Notes: generated by a model not told the origin, from the sequence alone. A stretch of 64,000 nt of DNA from Spodoptera frugiperda (GCF_023101765.2 NC_064242.1:10032327-10096326); one strand, 5' to 3'. Positions 24,976 to 37,171 are shown, numbered from the stretch's first letter. A program made the numbers and translations.

Positions 24976-25669
24976 ATTATTTGTGTAGTAGTTTAACATT
25001 TTATTAATGCTTTGATAAGAGATATATAACACTTCATATAACACTTCTAAGCGTCGGCGTCGCACAGTTCGGTAAAAAGTATTGGTTATCAAAAATGAGA
25101 ACTTATTACGTACCGCCTTGTAACAGACGCCAAATCAATCGATTAGGATCTTACACGTCGTTCGTTGACAAAGAAAGAAAAGTGCGAATAAGTACCGTAC
25201 TAAAAATTAAGCTACTAACATGTTTTGGTTCTAGGTAACAGCTAATCTGAATCTATATTCGAGTACAATTTCACACTTACGAGATCGTACATAGATATAA
25301 CTTTCAAATGTAACAAAATATCATGAGAAGTAATGCTAGAGCAATTAATTGTGCATTAATGAACCAGATACTAGTTTGAATAAACGTTCTAAAGTAGTAT
25401 TTAATTGACGAAGCAAACACGCAACAATTGTGTATGTAGGTTGGTTGCGATAGTTTCCTGGGTTTGCCTGCTTAATTAGAGTAATGGTTTAAGTGTCACT
25501 GCAATGTTTAAAGTTAAGTGAAAATTATTTCATAAAATCTTTTAAAAAACAACCTTAATCTAAGTTAATGTGATATTTGTACTGTTTTAATAATTTACAC
25601 AAACTTATTGTGTTATAAAAATACAAATAAGAATCCATATAAATTAATCGTAAACTTTGGAAAATTATT
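24976..25669. other. AT-rich non-coding stretch
   Basis: Nothing identifiable. Confidence 0.55.
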
Positions 25670-25905
25670 TTATATAGAGTTTCGAGGTGCGTTGGGGTAA
25701 GATCGGCGCAGGGGTAAGAACGTACAAATCAAATATCTCACTTATTTTGCTATATTTTTTAATGCTGATCACATTGCGTGGCACGTCATTAAATTCCGCT
25801 CCGTCCCGCGGTGACCACCACTCGCTCCGGTTAACACGGAGTGAGATATTTGATTTGTACGTTCTTACCCCTGCGCCGATCTTACCCCAACGTACTCTAT
25901 ATATC
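25670..25905. mobile_element. Fold-back MITE-like element with long inverted repeats
   Basis: The left arm (about 25,687-25,742) and right arm (about 25,840-25,895) are inverted copies of about 56 bp with one mismatch. Both contain GTTGGGGTAAGATCGGCGCA then GGGGTAAGAACGTACAAATC and AAATATCTCACT. The match extends outward to TATATAGAG after a gap of about 8 bp on the left. The roughly 100-bp centre holds a small inner hairpin (CTCGCTCCG/CGGAGTGAG). The near-perfect arms suggest a young or gene-converted element. No ORF of a transposase is inside, and I cannot fix the target duplication, so the superfamily is open. Confidence 0.85.
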
Positions 25906-27087
25906 GATAGCAAATACCTCATAAATACACATTACATTTTTCTAAATTAATCGAATTAGTGACTAATGTATGAAAACCCCTAGGTCCCTAGAAACGATTA
26001 CATTTTGTGTTATATTTAGACTTTTGTCAGTTAGGAGGTATTGTTACTTCGCCGTCGATATGTACAATACATTGTTTAATGTTTTTGTACATACACTCTC
26101 ACACACATAGAAAGTTTCACAAAATAACCAACAAAAGAAATGAAAGAACAAAAGCTTACGCCCACGATGCATCAATTGACATTTAGACAATCTAAGCCGG
26201 CCATTACCTGATAAATTATGAAAAATGAATTCTACGTGTATCAAAATACGAGGTAATTTGCGATAAAAATAAAAACTTCAACTACTTTATGCGACAGATC
26301 ACTTTTATTCCCCCTGACGAACGTCAAAACACTATGTAATCCAATTCAATTATTGTCTATTCCCCGTCATTATAATTGAATGTAGCGTTCTGTGAAACTA
26401 GATATTTAAATGGGGACTAACTTAACATTTGCTACATTGAAATTCAAAACTTATCCTGCTACACAAAACCTCACCTAATTTCTACAATTCAAGGTGCAAT
26501 TTTGTATACATGAAAAAATCCGTTACGACTTTTTGAAGTAACATTTTCATTCAGAACTAGACTTTAATTCCACACGTATTTAAAGTTGATATCTCTTTAA
26601 ACTAGATTAGGGAACGTTTGTATATGTATTGTATAAGAGAGTATAGTGAAGGATTCGTGTAATTTTTTTCATAGTACTTGACAGCGAATTAGTATCGTGA
26701 AAGGCTTTTTATGTCTGTAATGAAAGCATTAAGTGTTTTATGCTATGAATAAGTCGTTACTAGTGAAGGGTAGTGCTTATTATACTAAATGGATAGTAAA
26801 TTGGTGTTATTTATTGTGACAGCTCTTAATAGTTTGATATGTAAATAAATAAATGTTTAGTCGGTATTGCACTTAGATAGAGGACTTGGAAGAGTTCTTT
26901 ATTTTGTTATAATTATGCTTTTGTTTTGTTGGGGCGAGTGAAAATAGATAATGGAGCGATAAAATCATGTGCTATAAAGATATCAAAGATGTGTTTACTA
27001 GTCCCCATTGTTTTGCGTTTTATTAAATGTCTATAGGTACGAATTTATGGTTATTATAACTCGAGGCCACATTGTAGAGCATTCCCT

Positions 27088-27102
27088 AGTCAAAGTCAAA
27101 GG
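27088..27102 (+). repeat. AGTCAAAGTCAAAGG fragment
   Basis: Identical to the start of the insertion nested in family B copy 1 at about 8,066. Only this word and an AT-rich continuation are shared. Confidence 0.35.
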
Positions 27103-28357
27103 ATTTATTTGCTAATGATTAGTATTAGTAGTTTTACTGTTTCTACAAAGCTATAGTAACATCGTTATCAAACTCACAGTTCCTTTGAGGTACCCATTCA
27201 AAAATCCAATAAACATAACATTTTGTTTTGAAATTATTCAAACATCTATTCACAGCATTATTTATACAGGCATCATTGTGTCAAATATTCTTTGAATTAA
27301 ATATGAAATACGGCATAAAACCTATTTTAAAAAACGTTTGAATAAAACATTCCAATTACATGCAACTGTGTCGAAAAACATCGTATTTTTGTACACAATA
27401 CTACGTCAAAGGAATTTTATCCATATTATTTTAGCAATAAATGTCTAAATGGGAAGGATTTTAAAAATAAATTATCATTATATTTTCTAAACATGATCTA
27501 TGTATCGACAGTTCTTTAAGGCAAGTCTTTATGATGATAATGTTCTTCTTGATATGATAAACTTCGGCTTAAGAAACGTCTGCTGTAGGAAATCTGTAGG
27601 CGTAAACCCTTTCGGTTGACTATTTGACGACAGTCTTGTTGATTTTACCTCAGATAAAAAATATTTCATTGCGTGGGAGATTTCATGCGAAAATCGACTT
27701 AATCGTGCAGTAAATCTTTTGGCAAGTCGTCAAAATTCTGTTGAAATTTCCCTTTCAGTGTAGTATTGAAAGAGAAAATGTTCTGTTATTGTAACGAAGT
27801 CTATTGTTTATAGCACCTGAAATAATAGCAGATGTTATTGTATGCAAATCTTGAATATCTTTTGTTCTCTCTGTCATTTCAAGTTACAACGAAGCTACGT
27901 TTTAATACTATAGATAATTTGCTATTTTGTTTGTACATTTGAGGCAGTAAATCGAAATACCTACTTATATGCTTGAAACTAATCGTGTTCCTCGTTAAAC
28001 AATTGCGTGAGTAAGACGAATAACATGATACTTAATTTTGTATGTCTCACAAAATTTATAATGGTAGAGGTAGAGCTACGGTTTAAGTTCTAGCTAGGGA
28101 AAAACCAATGACTTCAAGACAAAAGTGAAGTATTTAGAAGTTTAATAATTGAATTACGTTTTTCTCTTTGGATGCACTGGACATAAACAAAGCCCTTTGC
28201 AAACTCCAACATCTTATGTACAAACAAACTATACTTTATAATACAACTAAACTAAAAGGCAGTTAATTAAGTACTTTAATATGCAGAAAGACAAGACAAT
28301 TTACTATCTACTTTTCAAAACCCTTTTAAATACACGTCTAATATTTTAATCTTTCAG

Positions 28358-28393
28358 ATTTACAACACCCTTTGAGCAGACACGAAAAAAAAG
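28358..28393 (+). other. Candidate coding micro-exon (36 nt)
   Basis: Preceded by a branch-like CTAAT and TTTTAATCTTTCAG, and followed by AAAG|GTAATA. The frame reading LQHPLSRHEKK leaves one nucleotide, exactly what the next candidate exon at 29,240 requires. A micro-exon this short is weak evidence alone. I do not recognise the peptide. Confidence 0.2.
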
Positions 28394-28736
28394 GTAATAA
28401 TTTGTAAGCCCCGAAGTCCAGCAAACTGGTATGAGAAGTGAAGAGGATGTGACGTCAAATGAACTGGCTGCCAACACCGTGATTGACTGCACATTGGTGG
28501 TAATTGGAAACATCACGTTATTGGCTGCGCGGTACCATTTAAAGATGTGGTTTTTCGCTTTAAAAACTGCGGTATGTGTGGATATTCTGAGTCACTGTAT
28601 GGAAAGGAATGTTCCAATAAATTAAAACTGTCTTTTAGTACTTTATAATTTCGTCTTTTAGTACTTAATATATAAAAGGGATATTTTTCTGTAAATTTTT
28701 GTAATGTGACAGTGAAAATAATGTTAATTCTTCTTG

Positions 28737-28876
28737 TTTTTTATTTGATGGAATAGGGGGCAAACGAGAAAACGGGTCACCTGATAGTAAGTTCAGTTCA
28801 CAACACCAGAGGAGTTATAGGTGCGTTGCCAGCCTTTTAAAAAGGAATATGCTCTTGTTTTGAAGGTTTATAGGTC
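28737..28876 (+). repeat. Family D repeat fragment
   Basis: GATGGAATAGGGGGCAAACG, GGGTCACCTGATAGTAAGTT and CAACACCAGAGGAGTTATAG, then GTGCGTTGCCAGCCTTTTAA and TTGTTTTGAAGG, are ordered modules of a moth repeat related to but distinct from family B. Both share GGTCACCTGATNGTAAG and CACCAGAGG...GTTGCC.GCC. It is truncated and old. Confidence 0.65.
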
Positions 28877-30904
28877 TTCAGTCTCCATAGAAAATAGATG
28901 AGCCTAAAAAGCGAATCAAACCGAATCCTCGCGTTGAATAACAGTTAATTTACGACTCATTTGCTAGAAGGCATATTTTCTCAAAACTGTAACGAGTAAC
29001 AAAACCTTTTCTAGTCTTCAACTTAACTAAAAATAACATGTAATATTATGTTCTATATTTCTTAGAAAACTCGTTAAAGAAAACACTATCCACGTGTAGG
29101 TAACACAAACCAGCTATAAAGATATAATTTCAACAGCTTTCCTATAGTTACGAGTCAGTTTTCTTAGCAAACACTCTTCAATAGGTCTCACTCGTGGCTT
29201 ACAAGGGTTCTTATTGGCACCTAACGTTCTATTGTCTAGACTTTGGAGACCAACGTCTGGCTGTCCAGGGAGCGAAAGTCCTTGAAAATGGTGAAGAGCC
29301 TCTTAAGTATGTTATTAATTCATAATGATACTAAACTTATCTTTATTTATGTAGTGTTAGAAGCTTTTTTTCTGTGTCAGGAGAAAATTATATTGTACTT
29401 TTTTATTATTAGACCATTATAGGTGAAAATGTTTATAGTTATACATAGATGATATGATCTTGCTAAGAAACTTGTGTAGTATAAGGTATACACAAGTGAA
29501 AATTCAAGTGTTTTTAAAATATCTCTCAGTTGCAATCACCTGTGAAAGCAGATTAAAAAATGTGATTTTAATGGTGTTGGAATATAGTCACAATATTTTT
29601 AAATTATTAAAAAAGAAACGATAAGCGTCTTACACTGAAGAGTAATGACATATGAAAAGCTAAAGAAAAATTCTGAATTTAATATTATAAAACATACCTG
29701 CGCAAAAAAGATAACTTTGAACGCATTTTCTAATTTACTCGAACATTCGTGACTCTCCTTATCTATCTCTTATACTTATTTATTTTATTTATCCCATTAT
29801 TCAAGGCTGAACAATTATCAAGGTCAATAGGTACCTAAGCTAGACTTTTGTTCTTTGTCCAGCCACTAATTAAATTGTTATCGCCTTCGTAACATTCCAC
29901 CGTGACTTACGACTTTCCATACAAGCACATTTTTTGCTTCCGAAGCTTACGCTAAAACCTTAATATACAAATTGGATATTACAGTAGGTACAATAAATTT
30001 CGTCGGTCCATCTCATTACTAGAGGCCATCCATAATAAAAACCGGCTTATTTGCAATTTTTACGGTGGAACCCCCATTGTTAAAGCCTATATAACGAGAT
30101 ATGAAGCCCTTTGTATGATAAAGGTAATGCTTCAATTTTATAGTTCATAGTTCACATGGGCCCATATCGAAGTGCAGAAGAAAGGGCTAAGTATTAGATG
30201 ATTTACAATGGTCATATAATCTGGATAATCGGCGGTTAGCACTTAAGGTTTTGCTTTTAAATGCTCCGGGCAGTGGTTGAGTAACTTATAGGCACAGTGC
30301 AATATGTTTGCGTCCTATACAAGCTGAATTTGATTAATATTGGCGACTCTGCTATTCATATCACCAATGCTTTTTAAATTTGAATATAAACTAATCTTTC
30401 AAATTACTTGGGAATCACATTATTGTTTAACTATTGATTGAAGTGACTACGTAAGAAATAAGTTTATGAAATTATGTTTTTGAATAAAGGTTATTAACGA
30501 GGCTTTTTTCCTTTAAAAAACACTAATTATAACCCCTTCTTTCATGTGTCCTCTTTTTATACCCTCTAAAATTTTTTACATTACCTACAAAATTTTCTGG
30601 TACACACTAAACTACAGCATCACATCCTCGCTTTCATTGAAGTCAGAGAATATTTATGCTCGCACGACGTCATCTGAAAGGATCCCTGTTCGAATATTTA
30701 TGTTAGGGATTTCTTTTTTACTTTTATTATGTCATCTCCTGATTAGTAGTCGTTAAGTTATAGCCTAAGACTGGTCTGTAGTAAATCATTTCCTTTAGAT
30801 TTTTTTGTTAGTTTTAGTAACAGAAAACCAGTCTTTGATAGGTCACACTTATAATAATTTGGGTGAAATTAAAATCACTAGGGTATGTTACATTGGAGTC
30901 AAAC
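28877..30904. other. AT-rich non-coding stretch, contains candidate exon
   Basis: No gene is supported apart from the candidate exon at 29,240-29,306. A 9-bp hairpin (ACTTGTGTA/TACACAAGT) lies near 29,468-29,496. Confidence 0.5.
29240..29306 (+). other. Candidate coding exon (67 nt)
   Basis: Preceded by ACGTTCTATTGTCTAG and followed by TTAA|GTATGT, a good insect 5' splice site. One frame is open with coding-like composition: after two leading bases it reads FGDQRLAVQGAKVLENGEEP then L, ending with two bases over. That phase fits the one leading base of the candidate exon at 34,999. A second frame is also open, so the frame is not proven. I do not recognise the peptide. The exon hypothesis predicts RNA-seq junctions at 29,239/29,240 and 29,306/29,307. 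Confidence 0.28.
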
Positions 30905-30964
30905 ATCATCATCAGTCGGAAGACGTCCACTGTTGAACAAAGGCTTCCCCCTTAGATCTTCACG
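30905..30964 (-). repeat. LINE/SINE tail fragment (CATCATCATCAG type)
   Basis: CATCATCATCAGTCGGAAGA, CGTCCACTGTTGAACAAAGG and CTTCCCCCTTAGATCTTCAC match the complement of the tail GTGGACGTCTTCCGGCTGATGATGATG that ends many moth RTE-like LINEs. About 60 bp survive. Confidence 0.6.
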
Positions 30965-31754
30965 ATGACTCAAACAAGTTAGTTGATGACTCGAACAAAA
31001 GAGTTGTTGTTTGTAAAAAAGAACACTAGACACTTATTTCTTTTACGGAAGTATCACACATCACGCTAGCTAAAAAAGCAGATGACATGAAAACATTTTA
31101 GGTCACTCAAGAAATAAAAACCGCAATAGCATTTCCACTCTAACCTCAGTTTCCAAATATAACCCTAAAACAGACTAGTCAACACTCCAATAGACACAAT
31201 AGCACTCGCTAACCATCTTGCAGCGCGACAGATATCACTCGTCGACCTAAGCCTCCTCCACTTTGCCCCGTCTTGTGTATCTTCAATATTGAATTGTTAT
31301 GTTATGACAGAACCCGGCCACATATTGGTAAGCATATAACAGTATATAAGTACAGTATCTGGCGATGTATATTGCACATCAGAACTAATATTCACAATGG
31401 TTCTAAAAAGACATTGAGATTAATATTTTTTATCCTTCCTTCTGTGCGTTAGAAGAGACCTTCTCTCTTATCTTCTCTCAGTAGGATATTTAGAGGCTGT
31501 TGAATGATTAAGAGAAATAGGTAATGAAATAGGTTTTCGGGTCATTAAAATGGAAGGTAATTGAAAACTTCTAATGGCAAAGCACAAAACAAGCTCAATC
31601 GTATGTACATATATGTTGATAAAATATTATGGCAATTTTCAAAGACCAATGTGCGATATTTATTGCCTGCTACTGTATGAATGTGTATGATACTTTGGTG
31701 TCAATGTAAATATTGCTGAGCTTCTTATAGTTTTGATGCGTTATCCGCAGATTT
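30965..31754. other. AT-rich non-coding stretch
   Basis: Nothing identifiable. Confidence 0.55.
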
Positions 31755-31883
31755 GATGTGCTGGAAGGAGTAAGAGATTTGCTTGCTTCAGGCAATACCA
31801 CCTGTTTGTCTCTGCATCACCTAAAGGTTTGGCTGGTAGAAAATATCTACGGCATTAAGCCTTATGCCATAAATAAATAAATA
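31755..31883 (+). repeat. Probable LINE 3'-end fragment with AAAT tail
   Basis: GGCAATACCACCTGTTTGTC, TCTGCATCACCTAAAGGTTT and GGCTGGTAGAAAATATCTAC precede CGGCATTAAGCCTTATGCC and a tail of ATAA repeats. A non-coding stretch ending in a simple-repeat tail is typical of 5'-truncated non-LTR elements. Family unknown; no coding portion remains. Confidence 0.5.
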
Positions 31884-33403
31884 AGCCAATCTGATACGAT
31901 TTGCATTTAAAACGTTATTGTGTTGTGTATTTTCTCCTTTTAGTAAATTTTACAAGGACCGGTTCATGTCTGCATTTGTAGCTCGTCAGAATTTTTATTT
32001 TATTTCAATTTTATAAGATAGTATTTACCGTTATTATGCCCTTAAGATATCACGTAAACTAGTGATTGTTTTTTATTCTGGACTTATTTCTTTTGTATCA
32101 TAATCTTGAAGTTTTACTATTTCACTTATTGTTTTATTAATAACCAAATTAAAAGGATTAGAATCTAATTAGTTGAAAACTAAAATCGATATAGAAGTTT
32201 GTTGGACAGTATTAGATACTAAAGAGTACAAATTAAATACTATTCATTAAAACTTTAATTAACAACAATAAAGTTAAACTTTCAAATGTATCATTTCTAT
32301 TAAATACTATTTCAATGAATTGTACAAACTTTTTAATTCAGTTTCGGCAGAAAATGCTCATACGGGCTTTTCGTCTGAAAACAAAGGTGACCAAGGTTAC
32401 CAGACTCCAGCTATCGAAAAGCACCCTGATATTTTGTGTACAAGCGTATTAATATTCAAACAAACCAAAAGTACCACGGTTTAAAATTACATTAATTAAA
32501 TTATAATCATCATGTGCACAAAAAATCTCAACACTAATTAAATCAAGTCCCAAAATAAAACCAACAACAAAAGATAAAATAACTGAAAACGCGCAAACAC
32601 CCAAATTATGTTCTGTACAACTTGAAACAATTAGCCGTATAAATAACAAAAGAGGCACCTGAGGTACAATAAACAACACAAAACGCGACCACGATAATTA
32701 TAAACATTTCCACAGCAATAATCAACCTTTCAATACCTTCATAATTAAAATAAAACATCAAAAAGGTGGTTTATTTTCTTAAGTACGTCCCTAAATTACA
32801 CATAAAGCAAGTTCCGTGTATAAAATTGGGTATTGTAGGCAAAAAATCAAGATTCGAATTATTTAAAATTAGTCATCGCTTGTAGCGATCTCATTTCCCG
32901 AGGTATCTTATTATAATGCTGTTAGCCACATTCTAGTTTGAATATAATAATTTGTATTAGCATTTAATTTTACGGGCGAACGATCGTGATGTCGAACTTG
33001 ATGTGTTCTCAAACGTTTGACTTTAAAATTACTATCTTTTGTCTCACCGTTATGTTTAGAAACAATTTCGAGTTGATCACAGTTTATTAAATGGCTCGTT
33101 GGTCGATCGATTCTCAGGTCATCCATAGTATATTAAAATGTTCACTATTAACGTGGATCCTCAACACATTTATGTGTGTATGATAAAAAAAAAGTCCAAC
33201 ATTACTAAACATAGAGTTTCCAGTGCGACAGGTGGGTATGACCTCTGCCTATAGTGACATGTTCATTATGTGATCAAACCCTCTTTAATAAATAAAAATT
33301 AAAAAATATATTTTGTCAACGTGTCATAAATAGTGTTTTATGTATTGTAAAACTTCTTATTTAAAAAAAATCTTTTATACACATTAGAATTTTCTCCGGT
33401 GTC
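31884..33403. other. AT-rich non-coding stretch
   Basis: No gene or named repeat. Several 70-76 codon open frames are AT-driven. Confidence 0.55.
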
Positions 33404-33568
33404 ATGAGTATGTTCACAAATATACAAGTTCACATACACATAACACGCAGACCCGAAACAACAATTTGTGGATCACACAAAGAGTTGCTCCATGCGGGTA
33501 TCGAACCCGCTACACGTTGCGCGGCAGCCGGTTGCCCAGCCACTGCGCCAACTGTGCAATCTGGGTTA
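33404..33568 (-). repeat. tRNA-derived SINE, family H, copy 1 (minus)
   Basis: On the minus strand the head has a strong box A, TGGCGCAGTGG (33,550-33,540), and a strong box B, GGGTTCGATACCCGC (33,509-33,495), at the spacing found in tRNAs and tRNA-derived SINEs. It continues ATGGAGCAACTCTTTGTGTG, ATCCACAAATTGTTGTTTCG and GGTCTGCGTGTTATGTG. It is not a tRNA gene: I see no complete cloverleaf acceptor stem, and a related copy lies at 38.2 kb. Of the SINEs in the window it has the best preserved promoter boxes. Confidence 0.82.
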
Positions 33569-34047
33569 AACCTTCTGTTTCATCGTATTGAAAACAGTGT
33601 GAACTTGATATTTATTAAACCCTTTAACGATGTAGGTACAATGTGATGAATTTTTTACAAAATTGCTTTTTAATTGAAAGTGATACTGCTTAACGAGTGT
33701 GGGAATGTATTTGAATAGGTCTGTTATTATATTCTAGTTTGAAGGTTCGCAATCATTACATTTACATTGTTTTGTTAAAACTTCGTTTTCTACTTCATAT
33801 TAGGTACTTACTTATGAAATGTAGTACGGTTTACTTTGTTAACTATGTATAGACATTTAGATAATTTTGTAGTAGTTTTGTATATAGCTGGTGAATTTAA
33901 TTTGGTTACTTGAATAGAAGAGGTTATTAATGCCTTGTTTGTTGAGTTGTAATAAGTATTATTTATTAGGGTAAAGTTCTCAAGTAGGTACATCTAAAAT
34001 AGCCTTTCCTGGAAGTAACAATTCCGTTTAGAATGTATGTAAAATAT
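33569..34047. other. AT-rich non-coding stretch
   Basis: Nothing identifiable. Confidence 0.55.
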
Positions 34048-34290
34048 CCTCGAAGAGGTAGGCAGAGGTGCACATTATAACACGTAATGCTACTGTACAA
34101 TGTACAACAACTTTTCAGAATTTATGTTATAAGTCGCATGTAATAGGAGGTGAGCTTATTGCCATATACTAGGCATGTTTCCAGGCTCCATGCTCAAAAA
34201 TCGACAAAAGTATTTCTCTGATCGACCCGGGAATTGAACTCGAGACGTCTTGCCCGGCAGTCGCAGATGCAACCACTCGACCAACGAGAC
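34048..34290 (-). repeat. tRNA-derived SINE, family E, copy 2 (minus)
   Basis: The minus strand shows box A TGGTCGAGTGG (34,283-34,273) and box B GAGTTCAATTC (34,241-34,231), then the family body with CCTCCTATTACATGCGACTT and ATGTGCACCTCTGCCTACCT or close variants. The head is better preserved than in the 20.0-kb copy, while the body has more substitutions and small gaps. An open frame that runs across the head is incidental. Confidence 0.85.
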
Positions 34291-37031
34291 AATAAATACA
34301 ATGTTGTATATGATTCACAATTTTCACAAGCAACAAAGGTAAGTAAGTCTGATTATCACATCACAGCACAAATTCATAAATCAAAAGATTTTATCCGTGT
34401 AACCGCCACCAATTATGTTTTTTATCCTTTGTGACTCCCCGAATACCAAACCCTAATTATAAAAATTAGCCCAAGTAAATGATCCTCATTAGCATTATCA
34501 TGCACACTTTGTGATTCATATCAATTTCTGGAAAATATCGCGCATCAAAATATTATGTCGAAATTATTTTGCTAAATACACCCTGCTCCGTGATTACTGT
34601 AATCAAAACGCGCTTAGGTGATGCTCATTCATGGAATTGACCTTCAATTTTTTCGTTCTGAACTTAAACTAGGTATGAGTAAGATCACATACATGTACAC
34701 ATACCCAGTTATTGGATTGTTAAACGGTTATTACAGTTAATCGAGGGTGTAAGCAACCAAGATCCATTATAAAAAGGTACTTAATTCGTATCATAAAGAA
34801 TTTAGATTCATAAAACGGTTGATGACATAATGGGATAGGTAATTTCGGGGCTCGGTGCAAACGCTCGATCGCATGTGAAGATCGGCGATGTTCGACTCAT
34901 GAATAAATAATATGGAATCACAATTTAGGGTTGCCATTAAGCAATTATGCTGTTGTTACCATTATGATGTTTTTGAAATGCTTTTAATTTTTTATTAGAT
35001 CAAATTATCGTGGAGGCCAAGGTGTCCGCACGACGCCAAACGGTCGCCTATTAAATATCAATCAGGTAAGTTTTTCATTCGGCGATGCTAAGGATACTGA
35101 GTAAATAAATGTTGAAATTATACAAGAAACTATTATAATGTTATTAATGTTAAATATCGAAGAGTTTAACTTTTTGTAGCATTTATTAACATTAACGTAC
35201 AAAACGTAAACGTTTTGCGCCACCAAATACACTTGACACAGACTCTTAAAAGATAATTAATTCTTTGTAGAACTCAGTGTTATTTCAGGCAAATTGCCTA
35301 ATAATAATTGTGAGTAATTCAAAACAAAAGAAGGTAACAACATTAAAGTACCTAACCCAATCTTAGAACATAAAATAAAGGATTTGTTCCCAAGCCCAAA
35401 ATGTTCCGTAATAAAAATAATTAAATGGAATTAACGTTAACGATCGTTTAGTAAATCGCGTCGTAAGTGAGGGTTTCCTTGGTTCTATTAATATCGTTTA
35501 TTTTCGATATTATTATTTTCTTTTGGTATTTTGTGGACGGGCTTTAAGGTGGTATTGGTTTATGATAACTCTTGATATTTTATATTTTTGATGTAATACC
35601 TATAGACGTATACTTGAAAATCTCCTGAACACTATTAATTTTTAAAATGCATTACTGTAAATATGTGACGAAGAAACAATTTATTGATATAGGTATCTAG
35701 AATACAAATATTTAGCAAGCTATTTCATTATTTTGAAATAAAAAACTCGTGTGATTTTAGGCTAAAGTCTCTTCAGTCACTTTTCGATCCCTAATCGAAA
35801 TTGAATTGTAACAATCCAATGTTTATTTTATAACAAGTTTAGATCATCCAAAAAGGTATTGTGAAGAAAATTGAACATCGAAAAACCGAAAAAACCTATT
35901 TGATTCCCAGTGAATTCTCAAAAGGATCTCCACAGAATACCAAATAAATATATCGAAGCTTCATTTTAGTATCAAATAAATCTGTCACTTGTTCAGAATT
36001 CACAGGAGACAACAAAAAAATATTGAATTCTGAATCTCAGCGATAAAGTCAAGTATGAAATTTTCCTTTTTTTATTCTCTATTCAATCGTCTGTAGTGTA
36101 TTGTTGAGTGCGATATAATATGGAATCCTTGTACTGCAGGCACGATAATGATGTCCATGGATCGCCAAAATGTCCCCTCGTCTGCCTAACCTTCGCGTTG
36201 ACCCATGCAGAAATTTTAACGACCACCTTTTCCTGTTTTTTCCTCAGTAAAGACACGTGTCACTAACGATGTAGATACTTGCGTTTCCATTACATTTTAT
36301 CGAATTTAAATGGCTTTACGCTTCTTGAGCCGCTGAACAAGGTTTCTCGGTAATCTTAAAACAAAGGATGTTTGAAGATGATTACCGTCCGCCAAAATGA
36401 AACGGTGTTGAAGTGAATTTTACACATAAAAATTCAATATTTTAAAAGCAATTTCCGGCTCGGTGATTGTTGGAGCGATGATTTTATGTGTTTTATGATG
36501 AGTAATTTTTATCGAAGAGATTTTTTCACCAGGTGGTTTTCGACTGGGCTTTGTTAGGTAATATGGGAAAGGAAAAAAATACTAAGAAACTGAAAAATTA
36601 CAAAATGATTTTCTTTAAAAGAAATACCTGGAAACCTGTAGTAACTAAAATCATGAAAAACGCTACATTTTCTACGGATTTAAATCTAAGGCTTATTCAA
36701 ATAAGAAAAAGAGTACGTACCCATGTCGAATAGCTTCATTAATTACATTAAAGTAATTCCTCAACGCATCAATCATTACGTTGGGGTAGGAAGAGATCAG
36801 CAACGCACCCGATAGCCCTATCCTTGCGTCGGATAAAATTGTAATCCTTTTAAGTAATGAGTAACGTACAAAATACAGATTTAAGAAGTTTTACAAAGTT
36901 TAAAACTACATTTTACTGTAAATGTTTGTCGCTTTAATATTCAAAGAAGTTTGAGAATATTTAGTAGATGAGAATTCATTTAATTCATAAGGAACTTTGT
37001 TGTTTAAATAATTTCCATACCACTGTTAAAT
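34291..37031. other. AT-rich non-coding stretch, contains candidate exon
   Basis: No gene is supported apart from the candidate exon at 34,999-35,065. A short palindrome (CAAAACGTAAACGTTTTG) lies at 35,200-35,217. A GC-elevated patch at about 36,130-36,270 contains a 48-codon ORF (36,120-36,266) that I do not consider proven. Confidence 0.5.
34999..35065 (+). other. Candidate coding exon (67 nt)
   Basis: Preceded by the pyrimidine-rich CTTTTAATTTTTTATTAG and followed by ATCAG|GTAAGTTTTT, an essentially ideal 5' splice site. It is distinctly more GC-rich than its flanks. After one leading base, one frame reads SNYRGGQGVRTTPNG then RLLNINQ and ends exactly at the donor (phase 0). Joined to 29,240-29,306 the frame stays open. 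A second frame is open too. No family match is known to me. This is the strongest single exon candidate in the window. Confidence 0.33.
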
Positions 37032-37171
37032 TACTACCTAGGGGGTTATCGGAGCTACGGCCCAAAGAGCAAGAGTAGGAACGGGGTGGTTTTTATTCAG
37101 TTAGAGTCTGACTCTCCCTGACGCCTCACCCAAGGCGGTAGAAATCATAGGATGATTTTTCCAACTCAAAA
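37032..37171 (+). repeat. SINE-like family A, copy 4
   Basis: A degraded copy: TTACTACCTAGGGGGTTATC, AGCAAGAGTAGGAACGGGG, TGGTTTTTATTCAGTTAGAG and ACCCAAGGCGGTAGAAATCA. The A-rich tail has decayed into AATAATAAAAAATAAA. No target-site duplication is visible. Confidence 0.78.

Larger units (their letters stand above)
25906..28736. other. AT-rich non-coding stretch
   Basis: No gene is supported. It contains an AGTCAAAGTCAAAGG word at 27,088-27,102, shared with the nested insertion at 8.07 kb, and the candidate micro-exon at 28,358-28,393. Confidence 0.5.

Noticed and set aside
28431..28625. 64-codon frame with a weak GATTGACTGCACATTGGTGG similarity to SINE H
   Set aside because: The similarity to the SINE H head covers under 20 bases and the rest does not align. 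The frame has no recognised domain.
33404..33646. 80-codon open frame, and a possible true tRNA gene
   Set aside because: The frame runs through a tRNA-derived SINE. The tRNA-like part lacks a complete cloverleaf with matching acceptor stem and has a diverged relative at 38.2 kb, so I call a SINE head and not a tRNA.
36120..36266. 48-codon ORF with its own ATG
   Set aside because: Cysteine-containing and in a GC-elevated patch, but no signal peptide, no family match and no promoter evidence. ORFs of this size are common by chance.
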